A stretch of 35,558 nucleotides of DNA, from assembly GCA_007120685.1 (NCBI GenBank), contig SKNG01000341.1, positions 1-35,558 on the forward strand, given 5' to 3'. The DNA is from Paracoccaceae bacterium. Lineage in GTDB: Bacteria > Pseudomonadota > Alphaproteobacteria > Rhodobacterales > Rhodobacteraceae. The notes under the pieces are model-generated. The model was not told the origin of the DNA. It made no database searches and saw only the letters and a list, made by a program, of their open reading frames with translations. The first letter of the stretch is position 1, and each line of letters starts with the position of its first letter. The position numbers and the translations under genes are program-made. Positions 17,288-26,260 of this stretch are shown here, in pieces.

Positions 17288-18480
17288 GCGAAAAGCGCGG
17301 CGAGTTGCCCTGCCGCGTCGTCGATATCATGGCGGGCCAGCGCCCGGGCGCGGGCGGTGCGGCCCATCCGGGTCAGCGTCTCGGGAGGGGTTAGCGCCAA
17401 CTCGCAAATCGCATCGGCCAGTGCCTCGGCGCTGCCCGCCGGCACCAGCCAGCCGCAGCGACCCGGCTGCACCAGTTCCGGAATGCCGGCGACCCAGGTG
17501 GTGATCACCGGCCGCGCCGCCGCCATCGCCTCCATAACCACCATCGGCAAGCCCTCGGCAAAGGACGGCAGCACCAGGGCGTGCGCCTGGTCCACCTGCG
17601 CCCGCACCCCGGCCTCGTCCAGCCAGCCGGTCAGTTCCACCTGCCCGGCCATGTCATGCCGGGAAATAGCGCGTTCCAGGGCGCCGCGCAGCGGGCCGTC
17701 GCCGACCAGCGCCAGCCGCAGATCGACCCCGCGCCGAGCCGCCTCGGCGAGCGCCTCGATCAGCAGCAACAGCCCCTTCTGCTCGGCGAACCGCCCCACG
17801 CTGACCAGACGCAAGGGACGGCGCGGCGGCATCGCCCGGGGCGCGGCGTAATGGGCGGTCTCGATCCCGCAGTGCACCACCTTCAGCTTCGGCCAGTGCC
17901 GGTGATCCACCCAGCGGCAAAGCTGGCTGAGCCCGAAGCTGGATACCGCAACCGCGAAATCCGCGCGCCGCAGCTTCATGCCCAGCGCGATACGTTCCGG
18001 CCGGTCGAATTCTTCCGGCCCGTGCACGGTGAAGCTGAAGGGCGGCCCGCCCAGCGCATGGGTCAGCATCGCCACGCTCGCCGAATTGGTGCCGAAATGC
18101 GCATGCAGCCGGTCCAGCCCCAGCGCGCGCGCGCGCCGCGCCAGCCAGGCGCCCTCGGCCAGATAGATCAGATGCCACAGCCGGCCCTTCTGCGCGCCGC
18201 GCGCCGCGCGCAGGGCCAGCGCCAGGGCGCCGACGAAGCGCCAGGGCGCCGACAACGCGGCGGCCAGCAGCGCCAGCGCCAGCGCCGCCGCGCCCTTTTC
18301 CAACACGTATTCGGTGGCTGCCGCTTCCGCCTGATCGCCCTCGTCGGTCAGCGGTCCGTCATGGCGGCGCATGGCGAAACGGTGCAGCGTCACGCCGCGC
18401 CGTTCCAGCGCGCGGATCTCGCGGCGGATGAAACTGTGCGACGGCGACGGGTAGGTATTGATGACGTAACCGATCTTCAC
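17260..18480 (-). CDS. Glycosyltransferase family 4 protein
   Basis: KIGYVINTYPSPSHSFIRREIRALERRG...LHAHFGTNSASVAML...LRLVSVGRFAEQKGLLLLIEAL...LVLPSFAEGLPMVVMEAMAAARPVITTWVAGIPELV; GTG start at 18480 inferred. Confidence 0.93.
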   Translation of the reverse strand: MKIGYVINTYPSPSHSFIRREIRALERRGVTLHRFAMRRHDGPLTDEGDQAEAAATEYVLEKGAAALALALLAAALSAPWRFVGALALALRAARGAQKGRLWHLIYLAEGAWLARRARALGLDRLHAHFGTNSASVAMLTHALGGPPFSFTVHGPEEFDRPERIALGMKLRRADFAVAVSSFGLSQLCRWVDHRHWPKLKVVHCGIETAHYAAPRAMPPRRPLRLVSVGRFAEQKGLLLLIEALAEAARRGVDLRLALVGDGPLRGALERAISRHDMAGQVELTGWLDEAGVRAQVDQAHALVLPSFAEGLPMVVMEAMAAARPVITTWVAGIPELVQPGRCGWLVPAGSAEALADAICELALTPPETLTRMGRTARARALARHDIDDAAGQLAALFAQRPRTQPD

Positions 18481-18671
18481 GCGGCACCCCGGCTTGGTCT
18501 TGCGGCCCGTGACCATGGCGCTACAAGCCGAATGGGGCCATTTCAAGTTGCCCTGCCGGCGCCGCAGGGGCGTTTCGCCGAGATTGCCCGCGCCGGGCGG
18601 CCGGGTCAAATATCTGCCGTATTCCCCGGGCAGAAAGACGCCGCTACGGGGCGGCGATCCAGGAAAGACAG

Positions 18672-20036
18672 GTGACAGCGATCGACAGCGCAGAAGGCAG
18701 ACCGCAGGAAGGCGCGAAGCCCTTGGGCCTCGCGGCCCGTGTCATGCGCGGGTCTTTCGTGATGGTTGGCGGCTTTGCCCTGACCAACATCCTGCGGCTG
18801 GGCAGCAACCTGCTGCTGGCCCGCCTGCTGTTCCCCGAGGCATTCGGCCTGATGGCGCTGGTAACGGTGCTGCTGATCGGATTGCAGATGTTCTCCGATA
18901 TCGGCCTGACCCCGGCCATCCAAAGCTCCAAGCGGGGCGATGATCCGGCCTTTCTGAACACGGCCTGGACGGCGCAGGTCCTGCGCGGGGTGTTCCTGTG
19001 TCTGGTTGCGGCGGTGCTGGCATGGCCGATGGCAGAATTCTACGGCGAACCGATCCTGTTCGAGCTGATCCTGGCATCGGCGCTCAGCCCGCTGATCCTG
19101 GGCTTTGCCAGCATCAGGGTGGAATACGCGCTGCGTCACATGATGGTCGGCCGGATCACGGCGCTGGAACTGACCGTGCAGACCGTGGGCATTTCGGTGA
19201 TGCTGGCGCTGGCCTGGGCCACCGGGTCGGTCTGGGCGCTGGTGATCGGCAATCTGGCCAGTTCGGTGACGCGGGTGCTTTACAGTTGGCTGCTGATGCC
19301 CGGCCCGCCGGGACGGCCGGGTTTCGACCGCGCCGCCGCGTCAGAGCTGTTCGGTTATGGCAAATGGGTGTTCCTGTCCACCATTGCCGGGTTCTTCCTG
19401 CTGCAAAGCGACAAGCTGATCCTTGGCCATTTCCTGACCATGGGCGACCTGGGAATCTACAACATCGCCTTCTTCCTGGCCAGTTTTCCGCTGATCCTGG
19501 GTCGGTCGATGACCGGTTCGCTGTTCATGCCCGTCTATCGCGAAACCCCGCCCGGCCTTTCGGTGGAAAGCGACCGGCGCCTGCGCCGGATCCGCGCCGG
19601 GCTGACGGCCATGCTGTTTGCGTTCTGCCTGCCGCTGGTTCTGGCCGGGCACTGGCTGGTCGACTTGCTGTACGATCCCCGCTATGCCGCCGCAGGCCCG
19701 CTGCTGATCCTGCTTGCGCTGGCCCAGATGCCGCAGTTGATCGGCCTGACCTATGACCAGGCGGCGCTGGCCGGAGGCGATTCGCGCGGGTTCTTCCTGC
19801 TCAGCGCCAGCCGCGCCTGCTTCATCGTCATCGCGCTGCTGCTGGCGGTGCCGGCCTATGGCCCGCAAGGCGCTGCCCTGGCCCTGTTTCTGGCCGGCCT
19901 TTTGTCCTATCCGCTGCAGGTCCGGCTGGCGCTGCGGCATCGGGCCTGGGACGGTCTGCATGACGGCGTTGCGGCAGCCATTCTGTTGGCGCTGTTGCTG
20001 ATCGCCCTCATCCTGCATGGCGAAACGCTGCTTTGA
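18672..20036 (+). CDS. Polysaccharide flippase (Wzx-like, MOP superfamily)
   Basis: Many TM segments; RVMRGSFVMVGGFALTNILRLGSNLLLARLLFPEAFGLMALVTVLLIGLQMFSDIGLTPAIQ typical of Wzx/ExoP-type flippases; GTG start. Confidence 0.92.
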   Translation: MTAIDSAEGRPQEGAKPLGLAARVMRGSFVMVGGFALTNILRLGSNLLLARLLFPEAFGLMALVTVLLIGLQMFSDIGLTPAIQSSKRGDDPAFLNTAWTAQVLRGVFLCLVAAVLAWPMAEFYGEPILFELILASALSPLILGFASIRVEYALRHMMVGRITALELTVQTVGISVMLALAWATGSVWALVIGNLASSVTRVLYSWLLMPGPPGRPGFDRAAASELFGYGKWVFLSTIAGFFLLQSDKLILGHFLTMGDLGIYNIAFFLASFPLILGRSMTGSLFMPVYRETPPGLSVESDRRLRRIRAGLTAMLFAFCLPLVLAGHWLVDLLYDPRYAAAGPLLILLALAQMPQLIGLTYDQAALAGGDSRGFFLLSASRACFIVIALLLAVPAYGPQGAALALFLAGLLSYPLQVRLALRHRAWDGLHDGVAAAILLALLLIALILHGETLL

Positions 20037-20177
20037 CCGGCTGGCGCCGCGCACCGTAAGCGGGCGGGTGCCCCAGGCCAGGGGAAGAAAACAGCCATGC
20101 TCCTGCCTAAATTGTGACAGTGTTGATTGGCAGTGTTCTGTTGAGAAGGCGACCCTTGAGCTGCATGGTGCTGGACT

Positions 20178-21110
20178 ATGGTGAACACGCGTATCCTTGA
20201 AAAGCGGCTGGGCTGGGGTCGGCAGCATTCGGGTGCCGATGCCGAAGGGCCATCCGGGGACGAAAAGGCTATCTCCATGCCGGAAGCGCGCGGCATTGGC
20301 CACGATCCGCTGTTGCAGGGCCGGGTCGCCGCCACGCGCAGCCTGGCCGAGGCTCTGCCGGCCGCGCGGCAGGGGGCCGAGGCGTTTTGGCAAAGCCTGC
20401 CCTGCGTCGCCGACAGTGCCGATATGTTGCGCGCGCGGCGCGGGGCGCTTCATTCGATGGATGCCAACAGCGTCGCCGCCGCCGCACTGGATACGCTGCG
20501 CGCCAAGCTGCTTCAGGTCGTCAGGGAAAGGCGCTGGCGCCGGGTTGGCGTTACCGCGCCTCAGCGTGACAGCGGTGCAACCTTCGTGGCGGCCGGTCTG
20601 GCTGCCAGCCTGGCGCGCCTTGCCTCGATGCGGGTTGTCCTGCTGGACATGGACCTTGATGCGCCGTCGCTGGCAGAGCGGCTGGAACTGCCCGCCCCGC
20701 CCCATTTTTCCGATGTCTTGCGCGGGGCTGAGCCGCCGGAGGCGCAGCTTCAGCGCATTGGCCAAAATCTGGCGATCATGACCAATGATGCGCCCCTCCC
20801 GGATAGCGCGGAACTGGTGCATGGCGCGGGGCTCGACAACATGATGAGAAGCCTGACCGTCGCGCTGGCGCCCGATCTGATCATCGTCGATCTGCCGCCG
20901 CTGCGCGATGATGGCACTGTCCAGGCCATGCTGCGATCGCTCGATACCGTCCTGCTGGTGGCCGATGGCACGCGCAACACCGCGCGCGACATCACGGAGG
21001 CCGAGGGCATGCTGGAAGGGACGGTTCCGCTTCTGGGGATCGTCTTGAACAAGTCCGAAGATTCCGTCAGGCCCGCCTCTCGGCGCGTGCAGCGCCGGGG
21101 CCGGAGGTAA
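20178..21110 (+). CDS. Polysaccharide-associated BY-kinase/MinD-like ATPase homologue with degenerate Walker A
   Basis: Walker A'-like MRVVLLDMDLDAPSLAERL and Walker B-like PDLIIVDLPP and LVADGTRNTARD; Walker A position reads RVGVTAPQRDSGATFVAAGLA with no lysine. Sits next to a Wzz-like gene. Confidence 0.8.
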   Translation: MVNTRILEKRLGWGRQHSGADAEGPSGDEKAISMPEARGIGHDPLLQGRVAATRSLAEALPAARQGAEAFWQSLPCVADSADMLRARRGALHSMDANSVAAAALDTLRAKLLQVVRERRWRRVGVTAPQRDSGATFVAAGLAASLARLASMRVVLLDMDLDAPSLAERLELPAPPHFSDVLRGAEPPEAQLQRIGQNLAIMTNDAPLPDSAELVHGAGLDNMMRSLTVALAPDLIIVDLPPLRDDGTVQAMLRSLDTVLLVADGTRNTARDITEAEGMLEGTVPLLGIVLNKSEDSVRPASRRVQRRGRR

Positions 21111-21113
21111 GCG

Positions 21114-22415
21114 ATGGGCCCGGTTCAAACTGTCAGGGAACTGAAAAGCTGGCTGCGGCGCAGTTTCCGGCTGATCCTGCTGTGCGTGGTGCTGGGCGCC
21201 GTTGCCGGGGTGATTGCGGCAACGCAAAGCGAACGGGTGTATTCGGCAACCGCGGTGCTGCAGGTGGTCAACCCGGTGATCGCGGACGGAAGCAGCGCAC
21301 TGGGCCAGGCCAGCGCCCTGCGCCGCGCCCAGATGATCGAGCAGCGATTGACCACCAGCGAAAACCTGCTCGCCCTGGCCGAGCGCTATGGCCTGTTCAC
21401 CGGTCTGCCGCTGTCGCGCAGCGAGATCGTGGCCGCCATGCGTGCCTCGATCCGGATTGAAAGCGTGACCGCCGCGCAGGGCAGCGCGACCATCGGGCGC
21501 GACGGGTCGCTTTCGGCGATCATCGTCACCGCGAACCTGAACGATCCGGACGCCGCCGCGGCGGTGGCGAACGAACTGGCAGAGGCGGTGGTGGCGGAAA
21601 GCACCGAGGCAGCGCGCGCAAGGATCGGGCGTGCCCTGACGTTCTTTCAGCAAGAGGAAGACCGGATCGCCCAGGCCATCGGCGAACTGGACTCAAGGAT
21701 CATGGCGTTTCAGTCCGAGAACGAGGACTTGATGCCTTCGGCGACCGTGATCCGCCGCGAGGAACTGACCCGCCTGGAAGACGACCTGTTGCGCATCACC
21801 CGAGAGCTTTCACAGTTGCGCGCCGAGCGCGGTGTGCTGGAGGCGGATGCGGGCAGGGCGGTCAGCCGGCGCCGGATCAGCGAGCTTGACGATCAGATCG
21901 CGCAAAGGGCGGCAGAGGAGTTGCTGCTGGCCGAAAGGGTGGCCAATCTGGAAAGCCTCTTGCGGCGCGCGCCGGCTGTGGAGCGCGAGCTTGGCGGCTT
22001 CCACCGGCAGATGGAGCAGCTTCAGTCGCAGCTTTCCGACGTCGCCCAGCAACGCCGCGAGGCCGAGATCGGTCAGCGGATAGAGATTGACCAGCAGTCG
22101 GAACGTTTCGTGCTGCTGGAGGCCGCTGTGGTGCCGGATTACCCGATCTCCCGCCCGCGTCGGACGATTGCGCTGCTGGGTTTGGTGGCTGGGCTGATGG
22201 CCGGAGTGGGCCTGGCCTATCTTCTCGAGGCCTTGCGACCGGTCCTGCGCACCGCCGACCGCATGGAGCGCGAGTTGCAGTTGCGGCCGGCGATCAGCAT
22301 CCCGCTTGGCCGCCCAACGCTGGAACGGCGCAGGCGCAGGTTGATCTGGGGTTTCGGTCTGCTGGTGATGTTGCTGGCGGCGCTGGCGCTGGCCATGCAA
22401 CTGGCCCCACTGTAG
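21114..22415 (+). CDS. Polysaccharide co-polymerase (Wzz/GumC-like chain-length determinant)
   Basis: TM1 LILLCVVLGAVAGVIAATQSERVYSATAVLQVV, central coiled-coil region, PISRPRRTIALLGLVAGLMAGVGLAYLLEAL TM2. Confidence 0.88.
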   Translation: MGPVQTVRELKSWLRRSFRLILLCVVLGAVAGVIAATQSERVYSATAVLQVVNPVIADGSSALGQASALRRAQMIEQRLTTSENLLALAERYGLFTGLPLSRSEIVAAMRASIRIESVTAAQGSATIGRDGSLSAIIVTANLNDPDAAAAVANELAEAVVAESTEAARARIGRALTFFQQEEDRIAQAIGELDSRIMAFQSENEDLMPSATVIRREELTRLEDDLLRITRELSQLRAERGVLEADAGRAVSRRRISELDDQIAQRAAEELLLAERVANLESLLRRAPAVERELGGFHRQMEQLQSQLSDVAQQRREAEIGQRIEIDQQSERFVLLEAAVVPDYPISRPRRTIALLGLVAGLMAGVGLAYLLEALRPVLRTADRMERELQLRPAISIPLGRPTLERRRRRLIWGFGLLVMLLAALALAMQLAPL

Positions 22416-22533
22416 GGCGCGGGCCGCGCCATACTGGCAGGAATGCAACACCTTCCGGGCCTTCCGCCCCGCGGCGTGGCGGTCGGCATAATCCCGCTTG
22501 TCAGCATTCGAAATCCTGCAATATGCCAAAACC

Positions 22534-23520
22534 ATGGGGGAGTCCGCCGGCAGCAAACGCAGCAGCGTCCACCAGCGTGTCGATGCGGTCGTCATCGGCC
22601 GCAACGAAGGCGCGCGGCTTGTCGCCTGTCTTGACTCGCTCGCCGGACAGGTGCGGCGCATTGTCTATGTGGACTCCGGGTCGGACGACGGCAGCCCCGA
22701 GGCCGCCCGGCAGGCCGGAGCCCAGGTGATCGCGCTTGACATGACGCAGCCCTTCACTGCCGCGCGGGCCCGCAACGCCGGGCTGGCGGCGCTGGCTGCC
22801 GATCCGCCCGGTTTCGTGCAGTTCATCGACGGCGACTGCATGCTGCGCGACGGCTGGATCGACCGCGCCGTGGGATTTCTGGATGAAAACCTGCGCGCCG
22901 CGGTGGTCTGCGGCCGTCGGCGCGAACGCTTCCCCGAAGCCTCGGTCTACAACGCGCTGTGCGATGCCGAATGGGACACGCCTGTGGGCGAGGCGCGAGC
23001 CTGCGGCGGTGACGCGCTGATGCGCTACGGCCCGCTGGCCGCCGCCGGCGGTTTCCGTGACGACCTGATCGCCGGCGAGGAGCCGGAACTGTGCCTGCGC
23101 CTGCGCAAGAGTGGCTGGACGATCTGGCGCATCGACGCCGAAATGACCTGGCACGATGCCGGCATCCTGCGGCTGGGCCAGTGGTGGCGCCGGGTGGAGC
23201 GTGCGGGCTATGCCTTTGCCGAGGGGGCCACCCGCTTCGACAGCCGCAACGAGCCGTTCCAGCGGCGGGAATACGGCCGTATCCTGTTCTGGGGCCTGCT
23301 GCTGCCGCTGGTCGCGCTGGTTCCGGCGGTTGCGCTGCATCCGGCGGCGCTGGCCCTGTTTCTGCTTTATCCACTGCAGGTTTTGCGGTTGCGCCGCCGG
23401 ATGGGGCTGGCTGCGGCCTTCTTCAACACGCTCGGCAAGTTCCCCGAGGCGCTGGGCGCGCTGCGTTTCCACGTCCGCCGTCTGCGTGGGCGCGAGGCGC
23501 GATTGATCGAATACAAGTAG
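22534..23520 (+). CDS. Glycosyltransferase family 2
   Basis: VDAVVIGRNEGARLVACLDSLAGQVRRIVYVDSGSDDGSPEAARQAGAQVIALD...FIDGDCML; ATG 22534 preferred, TTG at 22498 possible. Confidence 0.92.
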   Translation: MGESAGSKRSSVHQRVDAVVIGRNEGARLVACLDSLAGQVRRIVYVDSGSDDGSPEAARQAGAQVIALDMTQPFTAARARNAGLAALAADPPGFVQFIDGDCMLRDGWIDRAVGFLDENLRAAVVCGRRRERFPEASVYNALCDAEWDTPVGEARACGGDALMRYGPLAAAGGFRDDLIAGEEPELCLRLRKSGWTIWRIDAEMTWHDAGILRLGQWWRRVERAGYAFAEGATRFDSRNEPFQRREYGRILFWGLLLPLVALVPAVALHPAALALFLLYPLQVLRLRRRMGLAAAFFNTLGKFPEALGALRFHVRRLRGREARLIEYK

Positions 23521-23564
23521 CTCTGGCGCACGGACCGGACATCGTGCCCCAAAAACCGCGCGGC

Positions 23565-24317
23565 CTACAGGCGGCGCTGGCGTAATGCGGCAACCACATG
23601 ACCCGGCAGGACGGCCGCGCAGGCAGCATAGCGCGCCGCGAACCGTCGCGGGTCGCCCAGCATGCGCCACAGCCATTCCATGGCGATGGCACGCACCCAA
23701 CCGGGCGCCCGGCGTTGTTTTCCGGCAAGAAAATCCAGCCCCGCGCCGATCGAGGCGAAGCCCAGTTGCGGCTGCCGCTGGCGACCGTAGGCGGCAAAGG
23801 TTTCCTGTTTCGGCGCACCCAGCGCCAGGAAGCAAAGCCTCGCGCCGGAACGCGCCAGCGCGTCCAGGATCGCCGCGGCCTCGGGCCCCTGCGGCTGAAA
23901 GTCCATCGGCGGCGCGATCCGCGCGGCGATCTGCAAGCCCGGCACCTGACGGCACAGCGCCTCGGCGGCGGCATCGAGCACCGGCGCGGTGGAGCCCACC
24001 AGCGCCACCGGCACCCCGGCCTGACAGGCGACCCGGGCGAGGGGCACCACCAGGTCCGAGCCCGGCACCAATGATACCGGCCTCCCGGCCAAGTACGAAA
24101 GCCAGACGATGGGGTTGCCATCGGCCACCACCAGGTTCTGCGCCGAATAGGCGGTACGAAACTGCTTGCAGCGCGCCAGTTTGGCCAGGTGATCCAGATT
24201 GATCGTCGCCAGCGCGAACCCTTCCCCCGTTGTCAGCGCCTGCCCGACCCGCGTGAGCAATGCCGCCTGATCGGGCACGTTGACCGCGATCCGAAGCGGG
24301 GGATAATCAAATGTCAT
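23565..24317 (-). CDS. WecG/TagA/CpsF family glycosyltransferase
   Basis: ATINLDHLAKLARCKQFRTAYSAQNLVVADGNPIVWLSYLAGRPVSLVPGSDLV...LVGSTAPVLDAAAEAL...LCFLALGAPKQETFAAYGR...GAGLDFLAGKQRRAPGWVRAIAMEWLWRML. The 551-aa track ORF is a spurious extension. Confidence 0.93.
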   Translation of the reverse strand: MTFDYPPLRIAVNVPDQAALLTRVGQALTTGEGFALATINLDHLAKLARCKQFRTAYSAQNLVVADGNPIVWLSYLAGRPVSLVPGSDLVVPLARVACQAGVPVALVGSTAPVLDAAAEALCRQVPGLQIAARIAPPMDFQPQGPEAAAILDALARSGARLCFLALGAPKQETFAAYGRQRQPQLGFASIGAGLDFLAGKQRRAPGWVRAIAMEWLWRMLGDPRRFAARYAACAAVLPGHVVAALRQRRL

Positions 24318-24346
24318 GACGGGGTTCCGAAGCGGAAGGCAATGGG

Positions 24347-24375
24347 CAGACAGGGGCGATACGCTCTGGTATAGT
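24347..24375 (+). promoter_or_regulatory. Candidate sigma70-like promoter for the Wzy-like gene
   Basis: cagaca - 17 bp - tatagt in the divergent wecG-like/wzy-like intergenic region; weak -35. Confidence 0.3.
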
Positions 24376-24542
24376 AGCAAGTGCGGGTCGAAGAAAGCCT
24401 CGCCAGCAGGCTCCGACCGCACAAGGCGGCAGGTGATGGCAGCAGCAGAATCTCTACTCAACCCCCTGACCGGCGGCCCAGAGCCGCGTGCCCGGCCAGC
24501 AGGGTCTTGCTTCACGCGGGACGGCGGGCGGCGCGTGCCGGC

Positions 24543-26147
24543 ATGGTGAATATCGGCAATTCCCTGGCCGTAGGCATGCTGTTGGCCTGGCCCCTGGTCA
24601 TTGTCCTGATGTTCCGCGTCATGACGCTGGAGCGTGCGCTGATCTGGTCGATCCTGGGCGGCTACATGCTGCTGCCGCAGGTGACCGAGATCAACTTTCC
24701 CGGCATTCCCGCCTTCAACAAGACATCCCTGCCCAACCTGACAGCCTTTGTGGTGATCGTCGTCATGGCCGGGCGATTGCCGCATCTGCTGCCCCGGTCG
24801 CTGATCGCCAGAGCTCTGGTGCTGCTGCTGGCGCTCAGTCCGGCAATGACGGTGCTGAACAACCTGGATTCCATCCGCTTCGGGCTGCAAAGCGTCGGCG
24901 GATTGCAGGTCTACGATCCCAGCAGATTGGTGCAGGGCGATCTGCCGGGGCTGCGGGCCTACGACTCCGCCTCTGAACTGGCGCGGCAGCTTATCATGCT
25001 GATGCCCTTCTTTCTGGCCCGCCACTACCTGCGCAGCGAGGCCGCGATCACAGAAATCCTGCGCGCGTTGGTGGTCGCCGGGCTGATCTATGCGCTGCCG
25101 ATGGTCTTCGAGGTGCGCTTCAGCCCGCAGTTGCACACCTGGGTCTACGGGTTCATCCAGCACGACTTCATCCAGGCGATCCGTGCCGGCGGCTTCCGGC
25201 CCTTCGTTTTCATGCCACACGGGCTGTGGGTGGCCTTCTTTGCCTTCATGACCGCCATGGCCGGCGTGGCGCTGACGATGACGGCGAAACCAGGCAAGCG
25301 CCGTCAGATGGTCGTCGTCACGCTGATCCTCGTGGCGCTGGTGCCGCTGTGCAAGTCACTTGGGGCGATCGTCTTCGCGCTTGCCCTAATCCCTGCCCTG
25401 CTTTTCCTTCCCGCCCGGGTGCATCTTCTTTTCGGCCTGTTGGTTTCGGTTCTGGTTCTGGCCTATCCAATGATGCGGGGGGCCGGGCTGATCCCAACCG
25501 CGCAGATCGTCGAGCGTGTCGAGCGTATCAGCGAGGAGCGGTCGCAATCCCTGCAATACCGTTTCGACAACGAAGACCGCGTTTTCGAGCATGTCCGCGA
25601 AAAGCCGGTCCTGGGCTGGGGCAGCTGGGGTCGGTTCATGCCGCGCGATCCGATGACAGGCGAAACCCGCGTGGTGGTCGACGGGCTGTGGATCATCACC
25701 ATCGGGCAGTTCGGCTGGTTAGGGTATCTGGCACTGTTCGGCCTGCTGGTGATGCCGCTGATGTCGATCTGGTGGCAGGGGCGACGCGCACAGGCCCCGC
25801 CGATCCCGATTTCGGTATCAGCGCTGGTTCTGATTTATGCGGCGAACGTGCTGGATCTGCTGCCGAACGCCACATTGGTGCCGTTTTCGCTGCTCATTGG
25901 CGGCGCGTTGCTGGGTTATGCCGAAGATCTGCGTCGGGTCCTGGACGCACGCCAAAGCCAGCCTGGGGTACGTGGTCATGACAATGTGATCCTTGGAAAA
26001 GCTGCCGCGGGCAGGCCGCCGCTTGCGCAACCCTGGGCGCCGGGCGGTCTTCTCAACGTCAGGCGCGCGCGCGCCAACCCGCCGCATCAACCGGATCAAC
26101 CGGATCAACCGGATCGACAATCGCCCGGCCGGCGCACCCTGCTGTAG
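24543..26147 (+). CDS. O-antigen ligase/polymerase-like membrane protein (Wzy-like)
   Basis: Many TM helices with Wzy/WaaL-like loop ...IVERVERISEERSQSLQYRFDNEDRVFEHVREKPVLGWGSWGRF; ATG 24543 preferred over the track start. Confidence 0.82.
   Translation: MVNIGNSLAVGMLLAWPLVIVLMFRVMTLERALIWSILGGYMLLPQVTEINFPGIPAFNKTSLPNLTAFVVIVVMAGRLPHLLPRSLIARALVLLLALSPAMTVLNNLDSIRFGLQSVGGLQVYDPSRLVQGDLPGLRAYDSASELARQLIMLMPFFLARHYLRSEAAITEILRALVVAGLIYALPMVFEVRFSPQLHTWVYGFIQHDFIQAIRAGGFRPFVFMPHGLWVAFFAFMTAMAGVALTMTAKPGKRRQMVVVTLILVALVPLCKSLGAIVFALALIPALLFLPARVHLLFGLLVSVLVLAYPMMRGAGLIPTAQIVERVERISEERSQSLQYRFDNEDRVFEHVREKPVLGWGSWGRFMPRDPMTGETRVVVDGLWIITIGQFGWLGYLALFGLLVMPLMSIWWQGRRAQAPPIPISVSALVLIYAANVLDLLPNATLVPFSLLIGGALLGYAEDLRRVLDARQSQPGVRGHDNVILGKAAAGRPPLAQPWAPGGLLNVRRARANPPHQPDQPDQPDRQSPGRRTLL
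26084..26119. repeat. 9-bp tandem repeat (ggatcaacc, four near-perfect units) in the 3' end of the Wzy-like gene
   Basis: gcatcaacc-ggatcaacc-ggatcaacc-ggatcgaca, encoding PHQPDQPDQPDRQ. Confidence 0.85.
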
Positions 26148-26260
26148 TCTACCGGGGGGTAATACCGGACGATGCCTTGTTCTTGCCCGCTTTGCGGGCC
26201 AATTCTGCCAGTGCATCCGGACAGGATGGCGAATTCATAGTAGAGTAAAGCCAAAGGTCG

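Noticed and set aside
20104-20135. Repeated cagtgtt motif (gacagtgttgattggcagtgttctg) upstream of the BY-kinase-like gene as a regulator site
   Set aside because: Two short direct repeats in one place are not enough to claim an operator; would need conservation data.
19341-21653. 770-aa antisense ORF on the minus strand
   Set aside because: Overlaps the Wzx, BY-kinase-like and Wzz-like genes on the opposite strand; low-complexity Arg/Gln/His-rich translation typical of antisense shadows in GC-rich DNA.
23565-25220. 551-aa version of the WecG-like ORF
   Set aside because: Extension runs antisense into the Wzy-like gene; the family start fits ATG 24317.
26186-26200. Hairpin gcccgc(ttt)gcgggc upstream of the PKS as a terminator or attenuator
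   Set aside because: Only 6 bp and no U-tract; insufficient to call.
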